Origin: Alphaproteobacteria bacterium
GTDB lineage: Bacteria > Pseudomonadota > Alphaproteobacteria > DSM-16000 > Inquilinaceae
Reading direction: 5' to 3'
Assembly: GCA_028277405.1 (NCBI GenBank)
Contig: JANQGH010000071.1
Location: forward strand, 89,863-153,862
Length of the DNA stretch: 64,000 nucleotides
Part shown: positions 28,247 through 37,240 of the stretch, in pieces
Layout of the letters: each line of letters opens with the position of its first letter
How positions within the stretch are numbered: position 1 is the first letter of the stretch
Notes under the pieces: model-generated
The model's database searches: none
The model's input: only the letters and a program-made list of their open reading frames with translations
What the model was told of the DNA's origin: nothing
Program-made: the position numbers and the translations under genes

Positions 28247-29842
28247 ATGACCATAAGACGTGTAATTGTTAAGAACTATAGGGCGCTAAAATCCGCTGAT
28301 GTCAAACTCTCGGATAATCTCAACATAGTTGTTGGCGACAACGAATCCGGTAAATCAACACTGTTGGAAGCAATCAATCTTGCGCTACGCTGTCAACTAA
28401 ACCGCCGCCCCGCAGCTTATGAGCTTCACCCTTACTTGTTCAACGCACAGACCGTCGCCGAGTTCGTGAGAAGCCATAATGCTGGCAATCCTACGCCGCC
28501 GCCGAGAATTCTCATCGAGCTTTATCTCGCTGACGTGCCAGAAGTCGCGGATTTAAAGGGCTCAATCAACTCGGAGATGGAAGATACTCCCGGCATCAGT
28601 CTGTCGATTGAGCTAGATGATGAGCATTGTGCGGAGCAGTACCAAGATTACATTGCAGACGGCCCAGCTGTTAACAGCTTACCCATCGAGTATTATCACC
28701 TCGTCTGGCGCGGATTTAACAATGAAAATCTCAATGGCCGCTCGATACCGCTGAAATCAGCGCTCATCGACCCCAGCGCTATATCCAACACCTATGCCGC
28801 CAGCAAATACGTGTTGGAAATCGTCCGCGATTACCTAACAAAAACTCAGGCTGTCAATCTGGCGCTGTCTTACCGACAGATGCGTGATGAGTTCCTGAAT
28901 GATGACCGTATCAGGGCGATCAACTCCGACCTTGCCGAGAAACAGGGCGAAGTGTCCGATAAAACGCTCTCGATGGCTATGGACACGACTACGCGAGCAA
29001 GCTGGGAAACCGGCGTACTTCCCCACCTTGACGATATTCCGCTTACTCTGGTCGGTAAGGGGGAGCAAAACGCCATCAAGATCAAACTTGCTATCGCATC
29101 AAAAGAGGAATGCGACATATTTTTGATGGAGGAACCGGAGAACCATCTTTCCCACGCCAATCTGAACAAGTTGATTTCGCACCTCGCAAGCAAATGCGAA
29201 GGCAAACAACAGATCATCACAACCCACAGCAGCTTCGTGCTGAACAAACTTGGCGTCGACAGCGTACTCATGTTTAATCGTGAAGTCGGCATTACGCTTA
29301 GCGACTTGCCGGATTCCACAAAGAGGTATTTCAAGCGCCTTCCGGGTCACGACACACTACGTATGATTTTGGCCACCCGCTCCATTTTGGTCGAGGGGCC
29401 ATCCGACGAACTCATTGTACAAAAGGCATTCTTGCAGGTGCATGGCTGTACGCCACTTCAAGCGGGGATTGAAGTAATATCAGTTTCTCTCGCATTTAGG
29501 CGTTTTCTCGACATTGCCGCCTTACTAAATCTTTCGGTAGCCATTGCGCGTGACAATGACGGTGATTCCGCCGGGAAGATGGCTCTTTACGCCGAATATG
29601 AAGGTAAAGACGGTATCAAAATCTGTATCTCCGCAGATGATGACTGTCCCAGCCTTGAGCAACAATTACTGGCCGTAAATGGACGGGACAAGCTCAATAG
29701 AATGCTCGGGCGTCAGGACGCGGCAGACAGCGATCTTTTGAATTACATGAAGAAGAACAAAACAGAGGCGGCGCTCATACTATTTGAGAGCGATGAAGCT
29801 CTGACTATTCCGGACTACATCAAGAATGCCATTGCCCAATAG
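28247..29842 (+). CDS. gajA: OLD-family ATPase/TOPRIM nuclease, GajA-like
   Basis: A 531-residue protein with an SMC-like ATPase and a C-terminal TOPRIM nuclease. Walker A is GDNESGKST (30-38), the signature region GEQNAIKIKLAI, Walker B FLMEEPENHL near 290. The TOPRIM Glu is in ILVEGPSDE near 382 and the acidic triad in ARDNDGD near 435. With the helicase gene overlapping it, this matches Gabija GajA (class 2 OLD), a DNA-cutting anti-phage nuclease controlled by nucleotide levels. The length is close to that of GajA. Symbol given by analogy. Confidence 0.82.
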   Translation: MTIRRVIVKNYRALKSADVKLSDNLNIVVGDNESGKSTLLEAINLALRCQLNRRPAAYELHPYLFNAQTVAEFVRSHNAGNPTPPPRILIELYLADVPEVADLKGSINSEMEDTPGISLSIELDDEHCAEQYQDYIADGPAVNSLPIEYYHLVWRGFNNENLNGRSIPLKSALIDPSAISNTYAASKYVLEIVRDYLTKTQAVNLALSYRQMRDEFLNDDRIRAINSDLAEKQGEVSDKTLSMAMDTTTRASWETGVLPHLDDIPLTLVGKGEQNAIKIKLAIASKEECDIFLMEEPENHLSHANLNKLISHLASKCEGKQQIITTHSSFVLNKLGVDSVLMFNREVGITLSDLPDSTKRYFKRLPGHDTLRMILATRSILVEGPSDELIVQKAFLQVHGCTPLQAGIEVISVSLAFRRFLDIAALLNLSVAIARDNDGDSAGKMALYAEYEGKDGIKICISADDDCPSLEQQLLAVNGRDKLNRMLGRQDAADSDLLNYMKKNKTEAALILFESDEALTIPDYIKNAIAQ

Positions 29843-30944
29843 TATCATTCTTGCTTCGGCAGGATCAGGTAAGACCACGGAAATTGTCACGCAAGCGTGC
29901 AGCAATGAATCAGATCGCGCGGCACTTGTGACATATACGATTAATGGACGTAGCGAGTTTTCAAACAAGGCTTATAAGCAGTTTGGGGCGATCCCGCCAC
30001 ATGCCAGTCTTAACACCTGGTACACCTTTCTGTTGCGCCACTTTGTACGACCTTATCAGAACCACCTTTATGACCCCCGCGTCGTTGGCATCAATTTCAA
30101 CCGAGGCCAGTCGGCGCGATTTGCTAAGGCATCAGATATCGGCAGACACTATTTTTCAAGCCAAGGCCGATTGTACCTAGACAAAGTTGCGAAATTCGCG
30201 TGCAAACTTATTGAAACGACCCAAGGTCTTCCGCTTAGGCGAATTGAGCAGATATTTGGCCGATTATACATTGATGAAGCTCAGGATCTTTCAGGCTATG
30301 ACCTAGAGTTTTTGGAACTCCTTCTAAAATCAGATGTGGATGTCACACTTGTTGGCGATCATAGACAGGCCACCTATACGACCAACGATAGCGCAAAAAA
30401 TAAGAAATACGCCCGCGCCGGAATTGTTGCCAAGTTTGAGGAATGGGAAAGGGCGGGTCTTTGTGAAATCACCTACTTGACCCATTCTTACCGCTGCATC
30501 CAGCCGATCTGCGATTTTGCCGATCTCTTCTATCCCGGATTTCCAAAGACGGTTTCCCGGAACAACAATGTCACGGGTCACGACGGGCTTTTTCTTGTTG
30601 GTAAGTCCGAGGTTGAGGCATATCGCAGTACCTACGGTCCTCAAACCCTTCGGTACAACCGCAGTCAGCTTGAAGTCTCAGGGAAGCCGATGAATTACGG
30701 TGCAGCCAAGGGCATGACATTTGAACGTACGCTGATCTACCCAAATGGCCCGTTTCTTAGATATCTCAAAACAGGCAAAATAGAAGACGCTGGTAAGGAA
30801 ATTCCCAAACTATACATCGCTGTCACACGGGCGAAACAAAGCGTCGCGTTCGTGGTGCCAGATCAATTTCAATCTGCGATCTTGGATAGATTTCGCGCAA
30901 GTGAACCGCAGCCATCGGACTCGGCACAAATGGTCCGCCCCTAG
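29826..30944 (+). CDS. gajB: Compact UvrD-like helicase, GajB-like
   Basis: A 372-residue superfamily 1 helicase. Motifs in order: Walker A ASAGSGKTT, motif II YIDEAQDLSG, motif III VGDHRQATY, motif IV HSYR, motif V AAKGMTFERTLIY and motif VI YIAVTRAKQ. All are intact, although it is shorter than characterised GajB (about 490 residues), so accessory subdomains are missing rather than the core. It overlaps the nuclease gene by 17 bp, as in Gabija operons. It would sense DNA ends and trigger the partner nuclease. Confidence 0.82.
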   Translation: MPLPNSIILASAGSGKTTEIVTQACSNESDRAALVTYTINGRSEFSNKAYKQFGAIPPHASLNTWYTFLLRHFVRPYQNHLYDPRVVGINFNRGQSARFAKASDIGRHYFSSQGRLYLDKVAKFACKLIETTQGLPLRRIEQIFGRLYIDEAQDLSGYDLEFLELLLKSDVDVTLVGDHRQATYTTNDSAKNKKYARAGIVAKFEEWERAGLCEITYLTHSYRCIQPICDFADLFYPGFPKTVSRNNNVTGHDGLFLVGKSEVEAYRSTYGPQTLRYNRSQLEVSGKPMNYGAAKGMTFERTLIYPNGPFLRYLKTGKIEDAGKEIPKLYIAVTRAKQSVAFVVPDQFQSAILDRFRASEPQPSDSAQMVRP

Positions 30945-30958
30945 CGGGCGGGCTTTTT
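30935..30958 (+). terminator. Rho-independent terminator of the Gabija-like operon
   Basis: Stem CCGCCC/GGGCGG with loop CTAGC, then GCTTTTT. The helicase stop codon lies within the loop and stem, so the gene ends inside its own terminator. Confidence 0.85.
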
Positions 30959-30969
30959 GTTTGGTAAAG

Positions 30970-31116
30970 GGCCGTTTCAAACCCTTCCAAAGCAGAAATC
31001 GTTTCAATAGCGACAGGCCGAGGGCGCGGAGCGCGATCCGCCCGGTTTCTGGCGGAATGGGATGAAAAGACCTCGGGCTTTGTGAAGGCCGTTTTCATCC
31101 CATTCCGAAGCAGAAA
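30970..31116. other. Candidate oriT: long inverted repeat plus imperfect direct repeats
   Basis: A perfect 16-bp inverted repeat (CGGAATGGGATGAAAA at 31053-31068, complement at 31092-31107) encloses a 23-nt loop. A 29-30 bp unit beginning GGCCGTTT and ending AAGCAGAAA occurs at 30970-30998 and again at 31087-31116, the second covering one arm of the inverted repeat. A CCGCC/GGCGG hairpin lies beside it. Position next to the relaxase gene fits a transfer origin, but no nic consensus was recognised. Confidence 0.5.
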
Positions 31117-31156
31117 CCTCAAGCCGGAGAGCGTTGAAGGGTTGTAGTCCCTAGTG

Positions 31157-32440
31157 TCAGAATTCCGGTGATGGGCCGCGAGAGCGGGGCTTTGTGCGAG
31201 TTCTCTTGATCGGTTTTGCGTCTGGATCAAGTTGCATCTGTTTGTAAAACCGGGTGTCACGTTCCAGCTTGCGCCTGTCCTTCACATGTTGGCGGCGGAT
31301 ACCAAGCCTGAATATCTCGATATGGCGGCGTTCTTCCAGATGGCGAAATGCGAGCTGGTCTTTTTCCGTCCTGTCCTTGGCAAGCGCTTCTTCGGCTTCG
31401 CGCTGATTTCGCTGGCTTATTCGCCTGTGTTCCCCGTTGAGCCGATCCCACAGACCCTTTAGGCCCGTCCTGAACCGGGCCTGCCGCGTCCGGCTTGCTT
31501 CAATCCGCTGATTTTCTTGTTCTTCATTCAGGCGTTGCCGCTCCGCCCGTTGGCGCTGCACAAGCACCGTCCGGCGTTTCTCAAAATCTATCCCTATTTC
31601 CTGTGCCTGCGAATCCAATTCATGCCTAAATCGTTCGAGGACAGGCAGTATGTGGCCCGCGATCTGCTCTTTGGCCTTACTGACGCTCGGCAGGGCATCC
31701 ACATTCCCAAGACGCTCGCGGACATCCCTTATCCTTACGTCTGCATATTTAGGGACGGAATAAATCTCCCCATGCGCATCAATCCCGACGATACGGCCTT
31801 TCTTGTCCCCACGGGCCACCACATAGCCGCGCTCGCGCATGGCGTGCAGAAAAGCAGCCCCGGAATCCGAAATCGCCCAAGAGTCCTGAAACGCAGTCTT
31901 GATGGCGCGGGGGTCTTTTCCAATCCGCTTGGCCTGTTGCCATTGCTCATGTGTGAAATTCTTGGGATCACGCTTGCTGCCGTCTGCCAAACCGTCCAGC
32001 ATCGGCCAACCATGCTCAAGAAACAACTCCCGCGACACGGCCTTAAGGCGCGGACGATCTTGGTACATATTGACGGCCTTCATATTGGCCGTGTCGATCC
32101 GCGACCAAACGCAATGCGCGTGACGACGGCCTTCCTTCTCATGAAAGACAATGGCGCGAGAATGGCCGGACAGCCTCAGCCTTTTCTCGGCGCGGTCTAT
32201 CGCGTCTACAAACTGATCGGTGGTGACACGCGCCTGTTCCGGCGGGTTGACAGACAAGGAGTACAGGAATTGCCTGCATCGTGTTCCACAGCTGACCGCA
32301 TAAACCTCGTTCAGCGCACCCATAAGGTTTTGCGAGGCAAAGCCGCGAAGCTCGTATATCTCGACATGCTCATTTTCCTCTTTCATCAGATGCAGCGCCA
32401 AATCCTTGGCCCCGCCGCGTGAATTACCTTTCAGCATCAT
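31157..32440 (-). CDS. Relaxase / mobilization nuclease
   Basis: A 427-residue relaxase. The N-terminal half has GNSRGGAKDLALHLM, a catalytic region near LYSLSVNPPEQARV, and the metal-binding three-His motif in RRHAHCVWSR with HSRAIVFHE before it, as in the MobA/VirD2-like family. The C-terminal half is a long, charged coiled coil (ERQRLNEEQENQRIEASR). It would nick oriT and pilot the strand into the recipient. Its ATG overlaps the MobC-like stop; no coupling protein or mating-pair genes are present. Confidence 0.88.
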   Translation of the reverse strand: MMLKGNSRGGAKDLALHLMKEENEHVEIYELRGFASQNLMGALNEVYAVSCGTRCRQFLYSLSVNPPEQARVTTDQFVDAIDRAEKRLRLSGHSRAIVFHEKEGRRHAHCVWSRIDTANMKAVNMYQDRPRLKAVSRELFLEHGWPMLDGLADGSKRDPKNFTHEQWQQAKRIGKDPRAIKTAFQDSWAISDSGAAFLHAMRERGYVVARGDKKGRIVGIDAHGEIYSVPKYADVRIRDVRERLGNVDALPSVSKAKEQIAGHILPVLERFRHELDSQAQEIGIDFEKRRTVLVQRQRAERQRLNEEQENQRIEASRTRQARFRTGLKGLWDRLNGEHRRISQRNQREAEEALAKDRTEKDQLAFRHLEERRHIEIFRLGIRRQHVKDRRKLERDTRFYKQMQLDPDAKPIKRTRTKPRSRGPSPEF

Positions 32441-32892
32441 GAGCCGTCCCCCTGTGCCTTGACGCCGAGAGCGGCAATCAGGTCTTGGCGCATGGATTGA
32501 ACGGCTGCGCAGGCGGCGAATAGCTCTTGCTCCAAATCCGTCGAGACAGGCAACGCCCCCATATTCGCAGCCTTGGCGATCTGGTTCAGGTTCGAGGCAA
32601 GCCGGGATTGTCCCAAGCCGCCGAGCATGTAACCGAGTACGGCCAGTTCCGCTGAGGGCTTGGGCTTTACCCGGCGTGTCGGTTTCCGCTTGGTTGGGGG
32701 CGGTTCGTCACCAGTAAACAGCCTGAGGCGGATATAGGCAGCAAGGGACAACGTACCCGCATCCCGATCCAGCCGCGTCCGTTCTTCTTCTGTGAAGCGG
32801 ATTGAGAAGGGCGGCGGGGGCTTCTTCGGTTTCGCCTTTGAAAGACCCGCTGTTGCCTCTGAGAAGTCTTTGACCAATGCCGGGGCGCTCAT
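32437..32892 (-). CDS. MobC-like relaxosome accessory protein
   Basis: A 151-residue protein with a Lys/Pro-rich stretch (KAKPKKPPPPFSIRFTEEE), an RHH-like region (RLDRDAGTLSLAAYIRLRLF) and the MobC signature LASNLNQIAKAAN. Such proteins help the relaxase open oriT. It is coupled to the relaxase gene by an ATGA overlap and has a G-rich ribosome site. Confidence 0.82.
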   Translation of the reverse strand: MSAPALVKDFSEATAGLSKAKPKKPPPPFSIRFTEEERTRLDRDAGTLSLAAYIRLRLFTGDEPPPTKRKPTRRVKPKPSAELAVLGYMLGGLGQSRLASNLNQIAKAANMGALPVSTDLEQELFAACAAVQSMRQDLIAALGVKAQGDGS

Positions 32893-33948
32893 AGCTCTGG
32901 CCCCCCGAAATCATCACCCACCAAAAGCTGTTGAGCATTCTCCAAGTTTTGTAGCTGGTGTTCCCAATCGGCTAATGTCTCGAAAAGCGGGTTCGATGTT
33001 CCTAGCTTTAGGTCCACCAAATGATATCAAGGGCTTAGCTGGAAACGGCGGGCCCTTTCTTTTGGCCTGTCGCCAGAATGTACTCTGCAGTGAGAGGCAC
33101 AGAAGGGTGCGAACTCGTCGTAGCGCAGCCACGTTCCGGTCCAAGCACACCTTAGAAATGACCTCTGACCCCCAAGATCACGGCATTTTCGAACTGTCAC
33201 ACGGCACTTAGGGGTGTCGTCCCTCGGCACTCGGTGAAAGGGTCTCCTGTGCAGTTGTCGCTGCACATATGCCGAGTTCGAACGGGACTAGACGATTGCT
33301 CCGTCAGTTCAGCCACACAGCGTTGCCACCGCGACGATTGCTGGTTTTCGACAGACTGGGCCGTATGCGTAAGGTCACGTCAGCCGCTGTTCAGCTTCCG
33401 TACAGCGGACAGATAGATAAGGTCGCATCAAGCGACGCTCTCGATAAACCGCGGACCGTTAGATGGCATTCATCATCATTCGCGGCGAATTGCCGGTTGT
33501 CTCTATGGTTCGACTTCAGGCTGGCGACAAAGGCCTTTCGGGGCCGCTTGCGGTGCATGCCAGACATTTCATCTGTTTAATTGACACTCTGTCTTACACC
33601 CTCTACCGATTTGTTTCGTATGTGACCCAGCGCCACTCGCGCTATTCGGAGCCGCTCTGACGGATAGGTTTGTAACAAGATCAATCACGGGCGCGCAGAG
33701 CATGTAGCAGTTCGGGCAAGCGACATGGCGCCGACATCGGCGCAAATCATCGGCCCGTTCGCGCTTGCGATCAGCGAACGCCCGCAGCCGAGCCGGCGCT
33801 GTCCGATTCCCATCACCACGGTCGGCGGCTCTGCACAAGATCGCGTTGCCGACGACGGAGCAGAACCAACTCCGCATAGCTCGATCAGCGGAAAGGGCAG
33901 AGGAATACCCATCCAATGCATCGGGGATGGCAACGTTTCGGAGACGAC
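32893..33948. other. Gene-poor stretch at the right edge of the element
   Basis: About 1 kb without a convincing gene on either strand. Short open frames exist but none shows domain features, good ribosome sites or codon bias like the neighbours. It looks like decayed sequence, probably remnants of the element end or of an earlier insertion. The boundary of the integrated element should lie here. Confidence 0.5.
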
Positions 33949-35325
33949 ATGGCACAATCTGACGTTACCGGGAAGACCGCCGGACAGCTTGCAGTTGGCT
34001 TAGCGAATGGTCAGTTTACCTCCGTTGAACTCGTCAGTGAGTGTATCGCCGCCATAGAAAACTGCCCTGACCAGTCGGTTTTCATAAGTGTCGCGGCCGA
34101 CCGTGCGCTTGAAGAGGCCCGGCAAAGCGATCTCCGGCGTCAATCTGGCGCCACGCACAGTCGATGGGATGGCATTCCGTTCGCCTGGAAGGACGCCTTC
34201 GATATGAGGGGCCTTCCTACCACCGCCGGATCGGAAGTGTATCGCAACGCGGAAGCAGCGACATCGGATGCCGTCGTCTTGGAGAACTGCCGCAAATTGG
34301 GTGCTGTGGCGCTCGGCAAGACAAACTTGTCGGAGTTCTGCTATTCAGGCTTGGGATTGAACCCCCACTTTGGCACCCCCGAGAATCCTCATGGAGACGG
34401 CGTCGCGCGTGTGCCCGGCGGTTCATCGTCGGGGTCCGCGATAGCTGTGGCAAGAGGTTTGGCGCCGGTCGCCATCGGAACCGATACTGCGGGGTCCGTG
34501 CGCGTACCGGCCAGCTTCTGCGGCGTCACCGGCTTCAAATCCTCGCAAAACCGATATTCGAAGGCCGGTGTCTTTCAGCTTTCGAGCAGTCTTGATTCAC
34601 TCGGCTGTTTTGGACGATCGGTTTCCGATCTGGTTCAGGTTGACGCCATGATGCGTGGCCTCTCGGAACCGCGCCTGGAAGCGATGACCTTGGATGAGAT
34701 GTCGTTCATCATTCCAACGTCGATTGTCTTTGACGATATCGATGCCGACATTGCCGACGCGTTCGACCAGGCCATAAGCACGCTACAGAACGCCGGGGCC
34801 ACAATTGCGCGCGAGACGTTTCCGATCTTTGAACAGGTGACAAGGCTCTTTTCCAAGCATGGAACGGTGACGGTTGCAGAGGCATTTACACTGCATGAGG
34901 AGTTGCTGAGCAGTAGGGATGCCGCGCGCATGGATCAGCGTGTGCGAACCCGCATGTTGACAGCCAACAACTTCTCAACGTCCGACTATATCCGCTTGCA
35001 GTGGGAACGAGACAGGCTTCAGCACAAAACTGCCGAGAACCTTCAGTCTCGTTTTCTGCTGTTTCCAACAGCAGCAATGACAGCGCCGGAACTGGAGGCC
35101 TTGGAAGCTTCCGACGAGTTGTTCGTCGCGACGAATTTGAAGGCGCTTCGCAACACTATGCTTGGCAACTATCTGGGGACACCCGGGGTCAACTTGCCGA
35201 TCGGAAAGGACCGAAACGGCCTTCCGATTGGGGCCCTAGTCTCAGCACCTTTCGGGGAAGACGATCGTGTTCTTGCTGCGGCGTTGACCATTCAGGGTGT
35301 GCTGGCGGACCAGGCGGAGCGATAG
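33949..35325 (+). CDS. Amidase (amidase-signature family)
   Basis: A 458-residue amidase. The Ser-cisSer-Lys triad is visible: Lys in PFAWKDAFD, the cis-Ser in PGGSSSGSA and the nucleophile Ser in GTDTAGSVRVPASFCG. Such enzymes hydrolyse amides to acid and ammonia, as in GatA, indoleacetamide or allophanate hydrolases. The ATG used has GGAG five bases before it. It precedes a YheO-type regulator and an NMT1-type importer, so it may process the imported nitrogen compound. There is no GatB or GatC nearby, which argues against the tRNA amidotransferase. Confidence 0.88.
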   Translation: MAQSDVTGKTAGQLAVGLANGQFTSVELVSECIAAIENCPDQSVFISVAADRALEEARQSDLRRQSGATHSRWDGIPFAWKDAFDMRGLPTTAGSEVYRNAEAATSDAVVLENCRKLGAVALGKTNLSEFCYSGLGLNPHFGTPENPHGDGVARVPGGSSSGSAIAVARGLAPVAIGTDTAGSVRVPASFCGVTGFKSSQNRYSKAGVFQLSSSLDSLGCFGRSVSDLVQVDAMMRGLSEPRLEAMTLDEMSFIIPTSIVFDDIDADIADAFDQAISTLQNAGATIARETFPIFEQVTRLFSKHGTVTVAEAFTLHEELLSSRDAARMDQRVRTRMLTANNFSTSDYIRLQWERDRLQHKTAENLQSRFLLFPTAAMTAPELEALEASDELFVATNLKALRNTMLGNYLGTPGVNLPIGKDRNGLPIGALVSAPFGEDDRVLAAALTIQGVLADQAER

Positions 35326-35456
35326 ATGGCGTCGCCTTGCCTGGCTGATCCCGCTCGACCAGCCCTTGTCTGATGCACCCTCCGACGATTCCCAGACATG
35401 TCAGAGCCTTGGTGCCGATGGACCAGGCGCCGATCATCGATTAGGAGTGACATGGG

Positions 35457-36167
35457 ATGAATCGAACGCAGCGAGCTATGACCAAAAAGATCAAGACGAT
35501 GGCGCGCAACAAGGGCATTGCCGGCGCGGCTGATACCGAAGGCATCATCGAGACTGCATCCGCAATCGCCAAAGCGATTCAGCCTTCTTTGGGCGCGATG
35601 TGCGAGATCGTCGTTCACGATTTCAGCGATCTGGACAGGTCCGTGGTTGCCTATGAAGGCAATCTTACCGGCCGAGGGGTCGGGTCCCCGGTCACGCCCC
35701 TGTCGCTTGAGCTCATCAACGCCGAAGAGAGGCCTTCGGCCATCTCGGACCGAATGCTCAGCACCAGCGACGGAAGAATCATTAAATCCACCGTGGTGGC
35801 ACTGCGTAATGAACACGGACATCTGGTAGGGTCGTTTTGCCTCAACCTTGATGTCTCAAATCTCAAGCACGCTCTCAATCTGCTGGAGGATTTGGCCGGC
35901 GCACCGGAGCAGTCCAAGCCCTACACCTTTCCCGAAAACCTGCCGCAACTGCTCGACACCGTTCTCGATCAGGAGGAACGCAAGCTGGGACGCAGTCTCG
36001 TCAACCTGGATGCCAAGCAGCGGCTCACCGTCATCGAATCGCTCGAGCAGCATCGGATTTTCGAGATTCGCAATTCGGTCAATCTCATCGCGGAGCGGTT
36101 TTCGGTCTCGCGCGCAACGATTTACACCGATCTCGAAAAGGTCCGCAAAAAGAGCAACGCGGCCTAG
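35457..36167 (+). CDS. YheO-type PAS / HTH transcriptional regulator
   Basis: A 236-residue regulator with an N-terminal PAS-like (YheO) domain (SLGAMCEIVVHDFSDLDRSV to LVGSFCLNLDVS) and a C-terminal HTH (FSVSRATIYTDLEKVRK). AGGAG lies nine bases before the ATG. It is convergent with the importer operon it may control. Its last codon runs into a palindromic intergenic element that supplies the TAG stop. Confidence 0.85.
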   Translation: MNRTQRAMTKKIKTMARNKGIAGAADTEGIIETASAIAKAIQPSLGAMCEIVVHDFSDLDRSVVAYEGNLTGRGVGSPVTPLSLELINAEERPSAISDRMLSTSDGRIIKSTVVALRNEHGHLVGSFCLNLDVSNLKHALNLLEDLAGAPEQSKPYTFPENLPQLLDTVLDQEERKLGRSLVNLDAKQRLTVIESLEQHRIFEIRNSVNLIAERFSVSRATIYTDLEKVRKKSNAA

Positions 36168-36305
36168 AGCCGGATCGCCCAAGACCGGGTCGCCAAGGCG
36201 ACACGGTTTTGGGCGTGAATCCGCCTCTAATCAATAAGATAGAGCAGATTCACGCGTACTCTCCGGGCCGAGGATCGGCCCGGGGAATACGCGATCTGCT
36301 CTAGG
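36163..36305. repeat. MITE-like palindromic element between convergent genes
   Basis: A 143-bp block bounded by 8-bp inverted ends CCTAGAGC and GCTCTAGG. Inside are two hairpins: 36176-36215 (CGCCCAA/TTGGGCG with an inner TCGCC/GGCGA) and 36240-36303 (TAGAGCAGAT/ATCTGCTCTA, CGCGTA/TACGCG, CCGGGCCGA/TCGGCCCGG). The style matches the short palindromic intergenic repeats of alphaproteobacteria. It can act as a two-way terminator, and it provides the stop codon of the regulator. Confidence 0.65.
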
Positions 36306-36388
36306 TCTGAGTGCTGGCTTGGGCTCTGGGACTCCGGCCCGTCTCGACCGTCCATCCACAGCCGGAAGAGATGTCACGCCCGTGAGCC

Positions 36389-37240
36389 TTACGGATTTGC
36401 GAGCACCTGTTCCTTCTGCCAGAACACGATCCTGCGTTGCGCCCAGACGACCAGCGCATAGAGCAGCATCCCGATGACGCTGAGATAGATGATCAGCGAA
36501 AAGACCCGCGGCGTGTCCAGCTGTGTCGCCGCGAGCCGGACCAGTTCGCCCACGCCCCCGCCACCGCCAATGAACTCTCCCGTGATCGCGCCGGCCATGA
36601 TACCGACGGCGCCGATCTTCAGGCCCGTGAAGATTTGCGGCAGCCCGGTCAGCAGTTTCATCTTCCACAAGGTCTGCCACCGCGAGGCGCCCATGGATTT
36701 GAACAGCATGCGGGCGTTCTGGTCCGCAGAGTGCAGCCCTGCCGCAGTGCCGACAATGATCGGAAATGTGGCGATGAAGGTGGCGAGCGCGACCTTCGAG
36801 GCGATCCCGAAACCCAGCCATGCAACGAAAAGCGGTGCGAAAGCGATCTTCGGCATGGTGTCGAGGCCGACCAGGAGCGGCATCACGGATCGCTCGCCGA
36901 ACCCGGTCTCCCCGACCAGGACCCCCAGGCTGAAACCGATCGCGATGGCAAGCAGATAGCCGAAGAAGATCGTGCGAGTCGTTGTCCAGAGCGACGATGC
37001 GATGTAGCCGCCGCTGAGCACATTCTCGGTGACAAAGATCAGATCATCCAACGTCTCCAACGGCGTCGGCAGAATGATGGAGGGGACAACACCTGATGTG
37101 GACAAGGACCACCACACCAACAGAAAGGCCCCGAGCACCAGGGCCATGCCAACCGATCTGGGGATCTTGTCGATCCAGGAGACCTTCTGCGTCCAAACGG
37201 TGTCCTCAAGCGGCAGGTCTGTCGAAGTCCGATCGCTCAT
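36389..37240 (-). CDS. ABC transporter permease (SsuC/TauC/ThiX type)
   Basis: A 283-residue permease with about six hydrophobic helices and the coupling motif near LLFKSMGASRWQTLWKMKL. It belongs to the BPD_transp_1 class that serves taurine, sulfonate, nitrate or thiamine-precursor importers. Its start overlaps the ATPase stop (ATGA). Solute identity is not readable. Confidence 0.88.
   Translation of the reverse strand: MSDRTSTDLPLEDTVWTQKVSWIDKIPRSVGMALVLGAFLLVWWSLSTSGVVPSIILPTPLETLDDLIFVTENVLSGGYIASSLWTTTRTIFFGYLLAIAIGFSLGVLVGETGFGERSVMPLLVGLDTMPKIAFAPLFVAWLGFGIASKVALATFIATFPIIVGTAAGLHSADQNARMLFKSMGASRWQTLWKMKLLTGLPQIFTGLKIGAVGIMAGAITGEFIGGGGGVGELVRLAATQLDTPRVFSLIIYLSVIGMLLYALVVWAQRRIVFWQKEQVLANP

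Noticed and set aside
29826..30944. GajB-like gene as a truncated pseudogene
   Set aside because: All helicase motifs are present in order, the start overlaps the upstream gene normally and the stop lies in a proper terminator.
33504..33525. GGTTCGACT near 33.5 kb as the right attachment copy of tRNA-Ala
   Set aside because: Only nine bases match, all from the generic T-loop, and the flanks do not agree.
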